Shown piece after piece: positions 34,169 to 47,711 of a DNA stretch of 64,000 nt. This DNA is from an uncultured Gilliamella sp. (GTDB lineage Bacteria > Pseudomonadota > Gammaproteobacteria > Enterobacterales > Orbaceae). Each line of letters starts with the position of its first letter. Position 1 is the first letter of the stretch. The stretch covers positions 1 through 64,000 of the forward strand of contig CAMLAI010000003.1 in the NCBI GenBank assembly GCA_946477995.1, read 5' to 3'. The position numbers and the translations under genes are program-made. The notes beneath the pieces are model-generated. The model worked only from the letters and a program-made list of their open reading frames with translations, searched no databases and was not told the origin of the DNA.

Positions 34169-35341
34169 TTAATTTTTTGTAAATGCGTAAATATCACCAT
34201 TTTTTGCTTGGACAATTAATTTATTGTCCACAACTAATGGTCGGGAGATTAATCCACTACTACTTACTTGTGTTTTAGCAACAATTTCACCATTGTCTTT
34301 ATTTAGCCAATACAAATAACCCTCAAAATCACCCACAACAATATAATTTTGATACACAACAGGATCGGTTAATTGACGATGTAAAAGACTGGATTGAGTC
34401 CAATCGACAGCCCCACCATTTTTAGTGATAGCTTGGATATTGTCATCTTGATCAACAACAAATAGTTGATGAGAATCAACTGCAAAACTGTGCGTTGAGC
34501 CAATTTGTTTTTTCCATACAACTTGACCATTACTTAAATCTAATGCAGCAACATTACCATTATACCCTACAGCATAAACAAGATTGCCTTCAACAACTGG
34601 TGTGGAATCAACATCGTTCAATTTTGCAATTTCAGTTGAACCTGTTGGCTGCGAAATACGCTGCTGCCAAATAAGTTGTCCATCTTTAATAAAGTAAGCA
34701 TCAACACGTCCATTATCATCACCGACAATTGCAGCACCATGAGCTATAGTTGGTGTTGAATTCCCCCTTAAAGATAAAGCAGGAACATCAAAAGACACAT
34801 CCCATAATTCATCGCCAGTGTTACGATTAAGTCCTTGTAGTACACCGTTAGCAGTATGTATGATTAATTTATCTTCTGAAGATACAGGGCGCGCTAAGAC
34901 TTCACCTTTCACCGGTTTTTCCCAGACCACTTTACCACTATTGCGTTCTAAAGCATAAACAACTGCTCGTTCACTGCCTACATATACATAATTATCATCT
35001 GCACTTACGCCACCAGAAAATAAAGCTGTTTTACTGCTAAATAAGGTACTTTGTGATAAATTGATATCCCAAATCGTATTACCGCTTGATAAATCAAGGG
35101 CTTTTACCTGACCACTACGACTCGCTACATAAATAGCATTATCATAATTAATCGGCCCTAATAAAGAGTAAATTTGCGTATTACCTGATGTACTATTTCG
35201 CCAAATTTGTTGAATAGGAAATTGATTGTTGACTGTCGGTGATGGTGAAATTTGAACCACATCTTCTTCACCACCAAATAACGAGCATCCAGCAAGTGAG
35301 AACATTAAAACACCGGTAAAAAAACATTTTGATAACTTCAT
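34169..35341 (-). CDS. bamB: Outer membrane assembly factor BamB
   Basis: Lipoprotein signal (LAGCSLFGG), PQQ-like beta-propeller repeats, der neighbour. Confidence 0.95.
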   Translation of the reverse strand: MKLSKCFFTGVLMFSLAGCSLFGGEEDVVQISPSPTVNNQFPIQQIWRNSTSGNTQIYSLLGPINYDNAIYVASRSGQVKALDLSSGNTIWDINLSQSTLFSSKTALFSGGVSADDNYVYVGSERAVVYALERNSGKVVWEKPVKGEVLARPVSSEDKLIIHTANGVLQGLNRNTGDELWDVSFDVPALSLRGNSTPTIAHGAAIVGDDNGRVDAYFIKDGQLIWQQRISQPTGSTEIAKLNDVDSTPVVEGNLVYAVGYNGNVAALDLSNGQVVWKKQIGSTHSFAVDSHQLFVVDQDDNIQAITKNGGAVDWTQSSLLHRQLTDPVVYQNYIVVGDFEGYLYWLNKDNGEIVAKTQVSSSGLISRPLVVDNKLIVQAKNGDIYAFTKN

Positions 35342-35367
35342 TTTAAAGACCCTTATAGCAGGATAAA

Positions 35368-36084
35368 TTAATTTTTATTTTGTTCTGTTGTTGCTTGTTG
35401 TGTCTGAGCTTTCTGCTCAGTTTTAGCTTGTTCTTCTTGTTCAACTTGTTGTTTAGCTTTTAAATATTCAGCTTGATTTAACTTCATTTTGATATTTGTT
35501 TCTAACTCTTTAGTTGGTCCCGAAGTTAAAGCGAGATTATATGCATCAACTGCATCACTGTAACGCTCTAATTTGACTAATATATCACCACGCAGATCGT
35601 TAACAATTGGCGCCCAACTTTTTTCAGTGATATTCGTTAACGAATTTAAGCTATCTTGATATTGACCTTGCTGATTTTGTAAGCGAGCAATACGAACATA
35701 AATAAGCGATTTTATCGGTTCTGCATCAGTCTTTTTCAGCGAATCAGTTAGCAATGTTTGCGCGCCAGCATAATCTTTTAATACATCAACATAAAACTTA
35801 GCTGCACGTAAATTAGCAAACACACTATAAACAGTATCATTATCTTTAGCAAAGGCAACTAATTCATTGACAGAATCGGATTTTGTCTCATCTAACTTTT
35901 TAATTAATTGCTCATATCGATCTGATGATTCTATCGATTGATTCACTTTATAAGATTGCCAGTAACGCCATCCATAAAAGCCTAATAATCCAATTACGAT
36001 AACTGCTACAATAATTTTCCATGTCTTAGCAAGAAATTCTTTTATCATCGAAAATTGTTCTTCACTCGTTAATTGATGACTCAC
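35368..36084 (-). CDS. yfgM: YfgM family ancillary SecYEG translocon subunit
   Basis: N-terminal cytoplasmic tail, one TM, TPR region; between bamB and hisS. Confidence 0.88.
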   Translation of the reverse strand: MSHQLTSEEQFSMIKEFLAKTWKIIVAVIVIGLLGFYGWRYWQSYKVNQSIESSDRYEQLIKKLDETKSDSVNELVAFAKDNDTVYSVFANLRAAKFYVDVLKDYAGAQTLLTDSLKKTDAEPIKSLIYVRIARLQNQQGQYQDSLNSLTNITEKSWAPIVNDLRGDILVKLERYSDAVDAYNLALTSGPTKELETNIKMKLNQAEYLKAKQQVEQEEQAKTEQKAQTQQATTEQNKN

Positions 36085-36102
36085 TTTTTTCTCCTATTTT
36101 CC

Positions 36103-37380
36103 TTATTCTATTGCTAAACAAGTTTGAACAATGTTGGCCTTTGCAACTTCAATTTGTTCACCTGTTTTCAAATTTTTAATCGTAACTGTTTGGTTTGCAA
36201 TTTCATTTTCGCCAATAATGACGGCTATTTTAGCACCTAATTTATCTGCTTTCGCAAATTGTTTCTTAAAATTACTTGATCCATAATTAGTCACAATTCG
36301 TTTGTTAGGTAATCCATCGCGTAATTGTTCTGCAATACATTGTGCCGCTGAAATCGTTTTTTCATCGCCTGATGAAATCATATAGATATCAATCGCGTTT
36401 TCTTGCGTAAATGATGGATTTACCGCCTGAACTAATAATACTAAACGTTCAAGCCCCATCGCAAATCCTACTGCTGGCGTAGGTTGCCCACCGAGTTGGC
36501 TAACCAGTCCATCATAACGACCGCCACCACAAACAGTCCCTTGCGCACCTAAACTACTTGTTACCCATTCAAAAACAGTACGATTATAGTAATCTAAGCC
36601 GCGAACTAATCTTTGATTAATATTGTATTTTATTCCTGCATTATCTAACAATCGACATAAGCCTTCAAAATGCTGCTTAGAATCGTCATCTAAATAATCA
36701 AATAATTTTGGCGCTTGGTTAAGCAACTCTTGTACTACTGGATTTTTTGAATCAAGGACTCTTAGTGGATTAGTATACATTCTACGTAAACAGTCTTCAT
36801 CCAATTTATCTTTATGTTGCTCAAGAAAGTCAACTAAAGCTTTTCGATAATTCGCTCTTGCCTCAAGTGAACCGATTGAATTTAATTCTAAAGAAGTATG
36901 TTTTTCAATACCTAAGGCTTTCCAAAAGCGTGCAGTTAACAATATCAGTTCAGCGTCAATATTGGGACCTTCAAGTCCAAATACTTCAACACCAAATTGA
37001 TGAAATTGACGATATCGTCCTTTTTGCGGTTTTTCATAGCGAAAAGCAGGACCTAAATACCAAAGGCGCTGTTCTTGGTTATAAAACAGCCCATGCTCAA
37101 TACCTGCACGTACACAACCAGCCGTTATTTCTGGACGTAAGGTAATACTTTCATCATTACGATCGTTGAAAGTATACATCTCTTTTTCAACAATATCAGT
37201 TACTTCACCTACGGCTCTTTTGAAGAGTGCTGTATCTTCAACAATGGGGGTTCTTATTTCATTATAGCCATAGCTATTTAAAACACCTTTGACAATTTTT
37301 TCTATCTGTTGCCAACTTGCACTATCTGCTGGGAGTAAATCATTCATTCCCCGTATTGATTGGATTTTTTTCTCTGCCAT
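36103..37380 (-). CDS. hisS: Histidyl-tRNA synthetase
   Basis: [19 protein letters not shown], class II aaRS motifs ([24 protein letters not shown]). Confidence 0.97.
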   Translation of the reverse strand: MAEKKIQSIRGMNDLLPADSASWQQIEKIVKGVLNSYGYNEIRTPIVEDTALFKRAVGEVTDIVEKEMYTFNDRNDESITLRPEITAGCVRAGIEHGLFYNQEQRLWYLGPAFRYEKPQKGRYRQFHQFGVEVFGLEGPNIDAELILLTARFWKALGIEKHTSLELNSIGSLEARANYRKALVDFLEQHKDKLDEDCLRRMYTNPLRVLDSKNPVVQELLNQAPKLFDYLDDDSKQHFEGLCRLLDNAGIKYNINQRLVRGLDYYNRTVFEWVTSSLGAQGTVCGGGRYDGLVSQLGGQPTPAVGFAMGLERLVLLVQAVNPSFTQENAIDIYMISSGDEKTISAAQCIAEQLRDGLPNKRIVTNYGSSNFKKQFAKADKLGAKIAVIIGENEIANQTVTIKNLKTGEQIEVAKANIVQTCLAIE

Positions 37381-37404
37381 TCGTTTATTCGCTATTAAAT
37401 AAAA

Positions 37405-38514
37405 TTATAATTCAGTTGCTACAATTCGGTTTTTCAAAATCGAGGCTTTGGCTCGAATTTTGGATTCTAATTCATCAATCATTTTTTCGTTATCAATTCG
37501 ACCTATACGCACACCATCTTCATAAAAGCCACTTTTATTATGTCCACCAGCAACGCCCATTGTCGACGCAAGTGCCTCACCAGGGCCATTGACAACACAT
37601 CCAATAATAGAGACATCCATTGGTGTAATAATATCTTCTAATCGTTGCTCTAATATATTTACAGTATTAATTACATCAAACTCTTGTCTTGAACAGGTAG
37701 GGCATGCAATAAAATTGATGCCTCTTGCGCGTATACGTAACGATTTTAAAATATCAAATCCGACTTTAACTTCTTCAGTCGGGTCTGCTGCTAACGATAC
37801 ACGAAGCGTATCACCAATACCTTCAGATAGAAGTAAACCTAACCCTATTGCCGATTTTACCGCACCACTACGTACTCCCCCCGCTTCAGTTATACCTAAA
37901 TGTAAGGGTTGCTTAATTTGCTTCGCTAATAATCGATAAGCATCTACCGCAGTAAAAACGTCCGATGCTTTAACGCTTACTTTAAATTGTTCAAAACCAA
38001 GCCGGTCGAGTATATCCACATGCCGCATCGCCGATTCAACAATTGCTTGAGGTGTCGGTTCGCCATATTTTTCTTGAATATCTTTTTCTAAAGAACCCGA
38101 GTTAACACCAATTCTTATCGGAATATTTTTATCTTTTGCACAATCAACAACCGAGCGAATTCGGGTTTCATTACCAATATTACCTGGATTAATTCTTAAA
38201 CAATCCACACCATATTCAGCAACTTTTAAAGCAATACGATAGTCAAAATGAATATCAGCTATGAGTGGAACTTTAGCCTGTTGTTTAATATATTTAAACG
38301 CTTCAGCTGCATCCATAGTTGGAACTGATACTCGCACAATATCAACACCTACGCGTTCAAGTGCTTGTATTTGAGCAACTGTTTTGGCAACATCAGTTGT
38401 ACGAGTATTGGTCATCGATTGAACTGCTATAGGCGCACCACCACCTATAGGTACGTTGCCAACATAAATCCTTGTAGATTCTCGTCTAATAATCGGTGAA
38501 TCTTGATGACTCAT
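37405..38514 (-). CDS. ispG: 4-hydroxy-3-methylbut-2-enyl diphosphate synthase
   Basis: [49 protein letters not shown]. Confidence 0.97.
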   Translation of the reverse strand: MSHQDSPIIRRESTRIYVGNVPIGGGAPIAVQSMTNTRTTDVAKTVAQIQALERVGVDIVRVSVPTMDAAEAFKYIKQQAKVPLIADIHFDYRIALKVAEYGVDCLRINPGNIGNETRIRSVVDCAKDKNIPIRIGVNSGSLEKDIQEKYGEPTPQAIVESAMRHVDILDRLGFEQFKVSVKASDVFTAVDAYRLLAKQIKQPLHLGITEAGGVRSGAVKSAIGLGLLLSEGIGDTLRVSLAADPTEEVKVGFDILKSLRIRARGINFIACPTCSRQEFDVINTVNILEQRLEDIITPMDVSIIGCVVNGPGEALASTMGVAGGHNKSGFYEDGVRIGRIDNEKMIDELESKIRAKASILKNRIVATEL

Positions 38515-38600
38515 AACCTGCCTAATTATATTACAAAATAACTAGCCAGTAATCTTAACAAGATTTAAAGCAAAAGTCTGTATGAGAATAACAAAATTTG

Positions 38601-39035
38601 CTAACTATTAACATGGTTAGACGTCGAGGGAGAAATATAATGGCTAACTTCAACAAAATTACTTTTATTTGCTTTATTAACACAATATAGAGTGATACCT
38701 AATGCACATAAAATGACAAAAATAATCATAAACCAGATTCCTTTTCCGCGTTTACGCTTATAATTACATTGATAATTACTCTTTTGTTGGGAAGGATATT
38801 GCTCAGATAGCTGATCAATATAAGGTTGATACTCTTGAGCGGATAAACCAACAAGCTCAGCATAAGAACGAATATACCCTTTAACAAATACGAGGGGGGT
38901 TGTAATTATTTGTCCGGTTTCAATATCTTCAATAATCGTTTTGCGGACATGGATTTTATTGGCGATATCATCTTGAGTTAACCCCATTTTTTCCCTTAAA
39001 TCTGAAAGTTTTTCTCCTAATGATATAGTATCCAT
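38601..39035 (-). CDS. rodZ: RodZ-like HTH/transmembrane protein, short form
   Basis: N-terminal HTH (LSDLREKMGLTQDDIANKIHVRKTIIEDIE) and TM helix, downstream of ispG as in E. coli; periplasmic domain absent. Confidence 0.75.
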   Translation of the reverse strand: MDTISLGEKLSDLREKMGLTQDDIANKIHVRKTIIEDIETGQIITTPLVFVKGYIRSYAELVGLSAQEYQPYIDQLSEQYPSQQKSNYQCNYKRKRGKGIWFMIIFVILCALGITLYCVNKANKSNFVEVSHYISPSTSNHVNS

Positions 39036-39093
39036 TATCCCCTCATTTATTTTGTTAAACGCAATTTAGTTTTATTTTCACATATTTTAATAA

Positions 39094-39960
39094 TTAATCA
39101 ATTTTTTTTGCACGAAACCAATGAGTTGGTTTTTCAATTTCATTTTGTGCTGCAACTAATTGTAATTCATATTCGTGTTGTTTTAAAGTTTCAAGCATCA
39201 CTGCATATACCGCAGCAGTGGTATGTTCTAATGCCTCAACAAGCGATTTTCCAAGTAATATATTCGCCAAAAATAATCCACTTGTCATATCACCAACACC
39301 AACCGGTTGTTTAACACCAAAATCAACTAATGGACGGCTTATGTGCCAAGCTTCATGTTGTGTAACTAGTAACATTTCAAAATTATCTTTGTTATAGCCT
39401 GCTCGACTTAAATGTTTGACTAAAATAACTTTAGGACCTTTATTACAAATTTTTCGGCAAGCAATAACTGCTTCATCAACATTACTAATGTGTTGTTTAT
39501 CATTTAGCTCTTCTAATTCGAGAATGTTAGGCGCCATCATGTCAGCAACAGATAAAGCGGTATTACATAAAAACTCAGCAACACCGGGCGCAACAATACA
39601 ACCTTTTTCAGGATGTCCCATTACAGGATCGCAAAAGTAAATCGCATTTGGGTTGACCGTTTTGACCTTTTTAACAACCTCAATAATTGCATTGCCCTGT
39701 TCTGGCGAACCCATATATCCACTTAAAACTGCATCACACCGCTTTAACTCATGAATTTGATTAATTCCATCAACAATTTCAGTTAAGTGCGATGCTGGCA
39801 TTACCGTTCCAGTCCATTGTTGATATTGTGTATGATTAGAAAATTGTACGGTATTTAAAGGCCATACATTTACACCAATACGACGCATAGGAAATACAGC
39901 CGCACTATTACCAGCATGACCAAATACCACATGTGACTGGATCGATAAAATATTTTTCAC
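39094..39960 (-). CDS. pdxY: Pyridoxal kinase PdxY
   Basis: [45 protein letters not shown]. Confidence 0.95.
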   Translation of the reverse strand: MKNILSIQSHVVFGHAGNSAAVFPMRRIGVNVWPLNTVQFSNHTQYQQWTGTVMPASHLTEIVDGINQIHELKRCDAVLSGYMGSPEQGNAIIEVVKKVKTVNPNAIYFCDPVMGHPEKGCIVAPGVAEFLCNTALSVADMMAPNILELEELNDKQHISNVDEAVIACRKICNKGPKVILVKHLSRAGYNKDNFEMLLVTQHEAWHISRPLVDFGVKQPVGVGDMTSGLFLANILLGKSLVEALEHTTAAVYAVMLETLKQHEYELQLVAAQNEIEKPTHWFRAKKID

Positions 39961-39964
39961 TCGA

Positions 39965-41236
39965 TTATCCCCAAATTAACAAACAGTAATATTTTTTACC
40001 ACGACGCAGTAAAGTATAACGATTAAACAGTTTATCGCTATCAGTAAAACGGTAATCAATTGTTGAGTTACGTTCTCCATTTACCGAAATGGCATTTGAT
40101 TCTATCATGGTTCTGGCCTGACCTCGGGAAGGTGCAAACTGTGCATTAACGATTGCTTGTTGTAAATCAGCATCACTTTCAATTGATAGTGTTGGCATAC
40201 CATCTTGCGCTAACTGTTCAAAATCAGCTTGCGATAAATCACTTAATTTTCCTGAAAAAAGACTTTCGGTAATACGTTTCGCGGCAATTAGCCCCTCTTC
40301 ACCATGCACTAATCGAGTCACTTCCTCTGCCAATACATATTGAGCCCTTGGTGCAACGCCACTATTTTTATCTTCTTCTTCCAGTGCATCAATTTCACTT
40401 AATGGCATGAAAGTGAAGAATTTTAAGAAGCGATATACATCAGCATCAGCCGTATTAATCCAAAATTGATAGAATTTATATGGACTAGTCTTTTTCGGAT
40501 CAAGCCAAACAGCACCACTTTCTGTTTTACCAAATTTAGTTCCGTCAGATTTTGTGATTAATGGCACAGTTAAGCCATATACCTGTTTTTGATGTAAACG
40601 GCGGGTTAAATCAATACCTGCGGTAATATTTCCCCATTGATCTGAACCACCAATTTGTAATACGACACTGTGAGATTTATTTAAGCACGCAAAATCATAA
40701 GATTGTAATAGACTATAAGAAAACTCAGTAAATGAAATGCCTTGCTCATCGCGGTCAATACGTTGCTTCACTGATTCTTTATTAATCATAGCATTGACTG
40801 AAAAATACTTACCAACATCACGTAAAAAAGTGAGCACATTCATACCACTAAACCAATCATAGTTGTTGGCAACAATGGCGGCATTTTCACCACAATTAAA
40901 ATCTAAAAATGGTGACACTTGTTGTTTAATTTTTTCACTCCATTCAACAACTGTTTCTTCTGTATTGAGTTTACGTTCAACGGCTTTAAAACTCGGGTCA
41001 CCAATTAAACCCGTTGCGCCACCGACCAAAGCTATCGGTTTATGGCCAGCTAATTGAAAGCGTTTTAAACAAAGTAAAGGAACTAAATGACCAAGATGCA
41101 AACTATCGGCAGTAGGATCAAAACCACAATAAAGCGCAATGGGATGTTGTTCTATGAGTTCTACCAGTGCTTTTTCATCAGTAAGCTGAGCAATCAGTCC
41201 ACGCTCTTGCAGTTGTTTGATCACATTTTTTGTCAT
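39965..41236 (-). CDS. tyrS: Tyrosyl-tRNA synthetase
   Basis: [33 protein letters not shown]-terminal S4-like domain. Confidence 0.97.
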   Translation of the reverse strand: MTKNVIKQLQERGLIAQLTDEKALVELIEQHPIALYCGFDPTADSLHLGHLVPLLCLKRFQLAGHKPIALVGGATGLIGDPSFKAVERKLNTEETVVEWSEKIKQQVSPFLDFNCGENAAIVANNYDWFSGMNVLTFLRDVGKYFSVNAMINKESVKQRIDRDEQGISFTEFSYSLLQSYDFACLNKSHSVVLQIGGSDQWGNITAGIDLTRRLHQKQVYGLTVPLITKSDGTKFGKTESGAVWLDPKKTSPYKFYQFWINTADADVYRFLKFFTFMPLSEIDALEEEDKNSGVAPRAQYVLAEEVTRLVHGEEGLIAAKRITESLFSGKLSDLSQADFEQLAQDGMPTLSIESDADLQQAIVNAQFAPSRGQARTMIESNAISVNGERNSTIDYRFTDSDKLFNRYTLLRRGKKYYCLLIWG

Positions 41237-41289
41237 GATATTTACCTATTATATTTTGTTACGTTTAGAGTTTACTTTAAATAAAAATT

Positions 41290-42777
41290 TTATTCTGCTT
41301 TATTATGAAAACGTTTATACGCCTGTTTAAAATGGTCTGCCACAACTTCGTTAGGTCTGTTATCGCATAAACTAACAATCACAATGGCAATAGATGCAAA
41401 TAAAAATCCAGGAATAAGTGAGTAAAGGTTAAACCAATTAAAATTGATCCAAAGCAACACGGTTATTGCACCAATCACCATTCCCGCTAATGCACCATTA
41501 CGTGTCATTCTTGACCAAAATACAGAAAAAACAATAATTGGTCCAAAAGCTGCGCCAAATCCTGCCCAAGCATGACTAACTAAATCAAGTACACTGTTAT
41601 TAGGGTTTATTGCTAATAAAATAGCGATAACCGAAACCAATAGCACCATAATACGCCCCACCCAAACAAGTTCGCGCTGTTTAGCGTTTGGTCTTAAAAA
41701 GGCACGGTAAAAATCTTCGGTTAAAGCACTTGAGCAAACAAGTAGCTGACAACTTAACGTGCTCATTACTGCAGCTAAGATTGCAGCAAGTAAAATACCA
41801 GCAATCCAAGGATTAAACAGTAATTTTGATAGCTCAATAAAAATACGTTCATGCTTACCATTATTAATTAAGTAAGCTAAATCTGGATTATTAGCAAAAT
41901 AGGCGATTCCAAAAAAACCAACCGTAATGGCACCGACTAAACATAAAATCATCCATGTCATACTAATTCGACGAGCATTTTTCATTACCTCATGTGAATC
42001 AGCAGCCATAAACCTTGCTAAAATATGCGGTTGACCAAAATAACCTAATCCCCATCCTAATAAAGAGATAATAGAGATAAAGTCCATATGGGCAAAGATA
42101 TTTATATAATCGGGATTAAGTGATTCAATATGAACAATAGCATCATTAAAACCACCTGCATTAGCTATAACCATAATTGGGGTTAAAATCAGGGCAAACA
42201 TCATTAAACTAGCTTGAATCGTATCAGTCCAGCTCACCGCTAAAAAACCCCCAATAAAAGTATAGGCAATAGTCGCACCAGCGCCAGCTAACATTGCCCA
42301 ACCATAGCTCATACCAAATGTACTTTCGAATAATTTTGCGCCAGCAACGACACCAGAAGCACAATAAATGGTAAAAAAGATCAGAATAATTACTGCCGAA
42401 ATAATACGAAGTAAAGAGCTCTTATCATCAAATCGTCGAGCAAAATAGTCTGGTAATGTTAAAGAATTATGGTTAATTTCGGTAAAAACACGTAACCTGC
42501 CAGCAATGAGTAACCAATTTAGATAAGCACCGATTATCAAACCAATAGCAATCCAACTCTGAGATATACCGAATAAAAAAACGGCACCGGGAAGCCCCAT
42601 TAACAACCAGCCACTCATATCAGAAGCACCGGCTGAAAGTGCTGTCACAACACTACCGATACGACGCCCACCGAGAATATAATCACCAAAGTTTTGCGTT
42701 GCACGAAACGCAAAAAAACCGATCGCAATCATCCCTAAAATGTACACACTAAAGGTGACAATCATTGGTAACGACAT
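41290..42777 (-). CDS. putP: Sodium/proline symporter
   Basis: SSS family: GGRRIGSVVTALSAGASDMSGWLLMGLPGA. Confidence 0.95.
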   Translation of the reverse strand: MSLPMIVTFSVYILGMIAIGFFAFRATQNFGDYILGGRRIGSVVTALSAGASDMSGWLLMGLPGAVFLFGISQSWIAIGLIIGAYLNWLLIAGRLRVFTEINHNSLTLPDYFARRFDDKSSLLRIISAVIILIFFTIYCASGVVAGAKLFESTFGMSYGWAMLAGAGATIAYTFIGGFLAVSWTDTIQASLMMFALILTPIMVIANAGGFNDAIVHIESLNPDYINIFAHMDFISIISLLGWGLGYFGQPHILARFMAADSHEVMKNARRISMTWMILCLVGAITVGFFGIAYFANNPDLAYLINNGKHERIFIELSKLLFNPWIAGILLAAILAAVMSTLSCQLLVCSSALTEDFYRAFLRPNAKQRELVWVGRIMVLLVSVIAILLAINPNNSVLDLVSHAWAGFGAAFGPIIVFSVFWSRMTRNGALAGMVIGAITVLLWINFNWFNLYSLIPGFLFASIAIVIVSLCDNRPNEVVADHFKQAYKRFHNKAE

Positions 42778-43038
42778 TTTTATAAAAAACCTTGTATTAT
42801 GAAATTGAAATAGTGGGGTAGCTTATCATAAAAAGACGATGCTAAAAAGCAGGCTATTTAGGTATTTGAATCAATAAAAAATCAATAGCAAACCGTTATA
42901 AACATTATACTATTGGCTAATAGTCATATAGTATTGCTTATATTTATTTTAAATAACGCAATTTAACTTACCGATAAAGTCCAAATAAAGTATATAATAT
43001 TAACCCAACATTCCACTATTTTTGATTATAATTAGTTT

Positions 43039-43677
43039 GTGAAACAATCAACTCGAATTCAGATTCTAGAAAGACTGAAAGAACATATTAAAGATCCTAC
43101 AACAGAACTAGTATATCAAACACCCTTTGAATTACTTATTGCTGTTGTATTATCTGCTCAAGCAACTGACGTTAGTGTTAATAAAGCAACCAAACCGCTA
43201 TTTGCTGTTGCTAACACGGCCGAGCAAATATTAGCACTGGGTGTTGATAAGTTGAAAAGTTATATCCGCACCATCGGTTTATATAATAGTAAAGCCGAAA
43301 ATATCATTAAAACTTGCCAGATATTAGTCAATAAATATCAAGGTCAAGTGCCAGAAAATTTTGATTCATTAATTGAACTGCCAGGAGTTGGCAGGAAAAC
43401 CGCTAATGTAGTACTTAACACAGCTTTTGGTTGGCCTACAATTGCTGTTGATACCCATATTTTTCGTGTATGTAACCGGACTGGTTTTGCACCCGGTAAA
43501 AACGTAGAGCAAGTCGAAGAAAAACTGTTAAAAGTTGTACCTAAAGCGTACAAACTAAACTGCCATCACTGGCTGATTTTACATGGTCGATATACTTGTA
43601 TTGCTAGAAAACCAAGATGTGGCTCTTGTGTTATTGAAGATTTATGTGAATTTAAAGAAAAAATCTACCCTGAGTGA
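43039..43677 (+). CDS. nth: Endonuclease III
   Basis: HhH-GPD (LPGVGRKTANVVLNTAFG) and FeS cluster Cys (CIARKPRCGSCVIEDLC); GTG start. Confidence 0.97.
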   Translation: MKQSTRIQILERLKEHIKDPTTELVYQTPFELLIAVVLSAQATDVSVNKATKPLFAVANTAEQILALGVDKLKSYIRTIGLYNSKAENIIKTCQILVNKYQGQVPENFDSLIELPGVGRKTANVVLNTAFGWPTIAVDTHIFRVCNRTGFAPGKNVEQVEEKLLKVVPKAYKLNCHHWLILHGRYTCIARKPRCGSCVIEDLCEFKEKIYPE

Positions 43678-43683
43678 TAATCA

Positions 43684-44214
43684 ATGACAAATAAATATAC
43701 ATTGGATGACGAAGATATAAACTTATTTAAAAGTAGTATTGGTCATACTAAACAATTAAAACAAGATACTGTCATTCATCAACCGCAAAAACGGTCACAA
43801 AAAATAATGGAAACACAAAAACTTCAACATGAAAAAGGTCATGCTGAGTTCTATTTTTCTGACACCTATCAACCACTATTACAAGATGACCCAATTCGTT
43901 ATATACGAGAAAATGCCGATCCATTTGAACTTAAGAAATTACGACGAGGTTTTTACGATCCCGAATTTTTTTTAGATTTGCATGGTTTAACCCAACAAGA
44001 GGCAAAAAAGGAAATAGCAGCCCTTATCGCAGCCTGCTTAAAAGAAGGGGCACACTGCGCTTGTATTATGTATGGTCATGGTAAGAATATTTTAAAAAAA
44101 CAAACACCAATGTGGTTAGCCCAGCATCCGCATATAATCTGTTTTCATCAAGCCCCCAAAGAATTTGGCGGCAGTGCAGCATTATTGATTTTATTTGATA
44201 TAATTAATCAATAG
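43684..44214 (+). CDS. smrB: Smr-domain endonuclease SmrB
   Basis: DLHGLTQQEAKKEI, CIMYGHGKNILKKQTPMWL. Confidence 0.92.
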   Translation: MTNKYTLDDEDINLFKSSIGHTKQLKQDTVIHQPQKRSQKIMETQKLQHEKGHAEFYFSDTYQPLLQDDPIRYIRENADPFELKKLRRGFYDPEFFLDLHGLTQQEAKKEIAALIAACLKEGAHCACIMYGHGKNILKKQTPMWLAQHPHIICFHQAPKEFGGSAALLILFDIINQ

Positions 44215-44526
44215 ATATTGCTAATTCTATCCCAACAATTATTTGAATTGAGCATAATGATTGTATATCATTGATTCAACGCTATTTTTATAAAACTAAT
44301 AAAACTCATACCCTAAAAAGTCTATAGCCTTGGGTCTAATTAAAAATAGCATTATTTATTATATAGAATTTTTTGATCTCTATTTAACGATGTCACAACA
44401 TTTATAGATGATATTTCTAAATAGTGTATTAGAATTTAATACATTATTTTAATAATTTGGCTTTGTTGGTTAATGGAGTAAATGCAATAGCGCACAATAA
44501 TAAGTGGCTTATTAGTTATACAAAAA

Positions 44527-44549
44527 ACGGATTTAGCTTAGTGCTAAAT
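44527..44549 (-). terminator. Second hairpin terminator behind the RyhB-like RNA
   Basis: Minus strand catttagcactaagctaaatccgtttttt: ATTTAGC/GCTAAAT stem and downstream T run. Confidence 0.6.
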
Positions 44550-44550
44550 G

Positions 44551-44636
44551 AAAAAAGCCAGCTTAGTTAGTGCTAGGCTGGCAAACATTGGAAGCAATGT
44601 GAGCAATGTCATACTTTTTCAGAAGTCTTGCGACGC
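44551..44636 (-). ncRNA. ryhB: RyhB-type iron-responsive small RNA
   Basis: Minus strand gcgtcgcaagacttctgaaaaagtatGACATTGCTCACATTGCTTCCAatgtttGCCAGCctagcactaactaaGCTGGCttttt: carries the RyhB pairing core GACATTGCTCACATTGCTTCCA and a GCCAGC/GCTGGC terminator stem; Fur box just upstream. Confidence 0.92.
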
Positions 44637-44657
44637 TCTAACAAAGTACAAATTAAT

Positions 44658-44676
44658 GATAATAATTCTCATTACT
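44658..44676 (-). promoter_or_regulatory. Fur box in the promoter of the RyhB-like RNA
   Basis: Minus strand AGTAATGAGAATTATTATC matches GATAATGAGAATCATTATC at 16/19 positions. Confidence 0.85.
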
Positions 44677-44780
44677 AAAATCAAGCATTATTTTTGACTT
44701 TTTTCAAAAAAAGGGTAAAAAAACTTTCAAACTCAATGGTTTTTAATTTTGACAATGAAGAATATTTAGAAAAAACAGTT

Positions 44781-44809
44781 AAAAAAGCAGAGCATAACCC
44801 TGCTTTTTT
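44781..44809 (-). terminator. Terminator downstream of obgE
   Basis: aaaaaagcagagcataaccctgctttttt hairpin with flanking A/T runs. Confidence 0.8.
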
Positions 44810-44854
44810 GTAAGAGATTAAATTTTGTAAAGAATAAAAAATGCATATCAACAT

Positions 44855-47031
<2,177 letters not shown>

Positions 47032-47073
47032 AATAACTGTGAGGCTTCTATAATTTTTTTAAACCGTTTCTAA

Positions 47074-47334
47074 TTAGCTGTTAGCAACGACACTAACATA
47101 CCGACGGTTTTTAGGACCTTTAACTTCGAACTTTACTTGTCCGTCAATTAAAGCAAATAAGGTATGGTCACGACCACAACCTACATTAGTACCTGGGTGA
47201 AATTGCGTTCCACGCTGACGAACTAAAATATTACCAGCAAGAACTTCTTGACTACCATAACGTTTAACACCTAAACGTTTACTTTGGGAATCACGACCAT
47301 TACGTGATGAACCACCAGCCTTCTTATGTGCCAT
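47074..47334 (-). CDS. rpmA: 50S ribosomal protein L27
   Basis: [27 protein letters not shown]. Confidence 0.98.
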   Translation of the reverse strand: MAHKKAGGSSRNGRDSQSKRLGVKRYGSQEVLAGNILVRQRGTQFHPGTNVGCGRDHTLFALIDGQVKFEVKGPKNRRYVSVVANS

Positions 47335-47349
47335 TGTTCGATACTCCTA

Positions 47350-47658
47350 TTAAGCGATTGCAGTGATCTTCACATCAGTGAACCACTGACGGTGACCTTG
47401 TTGTTTACGATAGTGTTTACGACGACGGAATTTAACAATTTTCACTTTCTCGCCACGACCGTGCTCAACAATCTCTGCTTTAATTGTTGCACCTTCAACA
47501 AACGGAGCACCAACTTTGATGTCTTCACCATTTGCTACCATTAAAACTTTATCGAAAACAACTTCTGCACCTGTTTCGACTTCAATTTTTTCCAAGCGAA
47601 CGACTTGTCCTTCGCTGACTCGGTGTTGTTTACCACCACTTTGGAAAACTGCGTACAT
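47350..47658 (-). CDS. rplU: 50S ribosomal protein L21
   Basis: [24 protein letters not shown]. Confidence 0.98.
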   Translation of the reverse strand: MYAVFQSGGKQHRVSEGQVVRLEKIEVETGAEVVFDKVLMVANGEDIKVGAPFVEGATIKAEIVEHGRGEKVKIVKFRRRKHYRKQQGHRQWFTDVKITAIA

Positions 47659-47673
47659 ACTTAACTCCGCAAT

Positions 47674-47711
47674 AAAAAGCAGACGATTCCTGATTTAACA
47701 TATATGTCTGC
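47674..47711 (-). promoter_or_regulatory. Leader hairpin upstream of rplU
   Basis: Minus strand GCAGAC-(21 nt)-GTCTGC-TTTTT a short distance before the rplU ATG. Confidence 0.4.
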
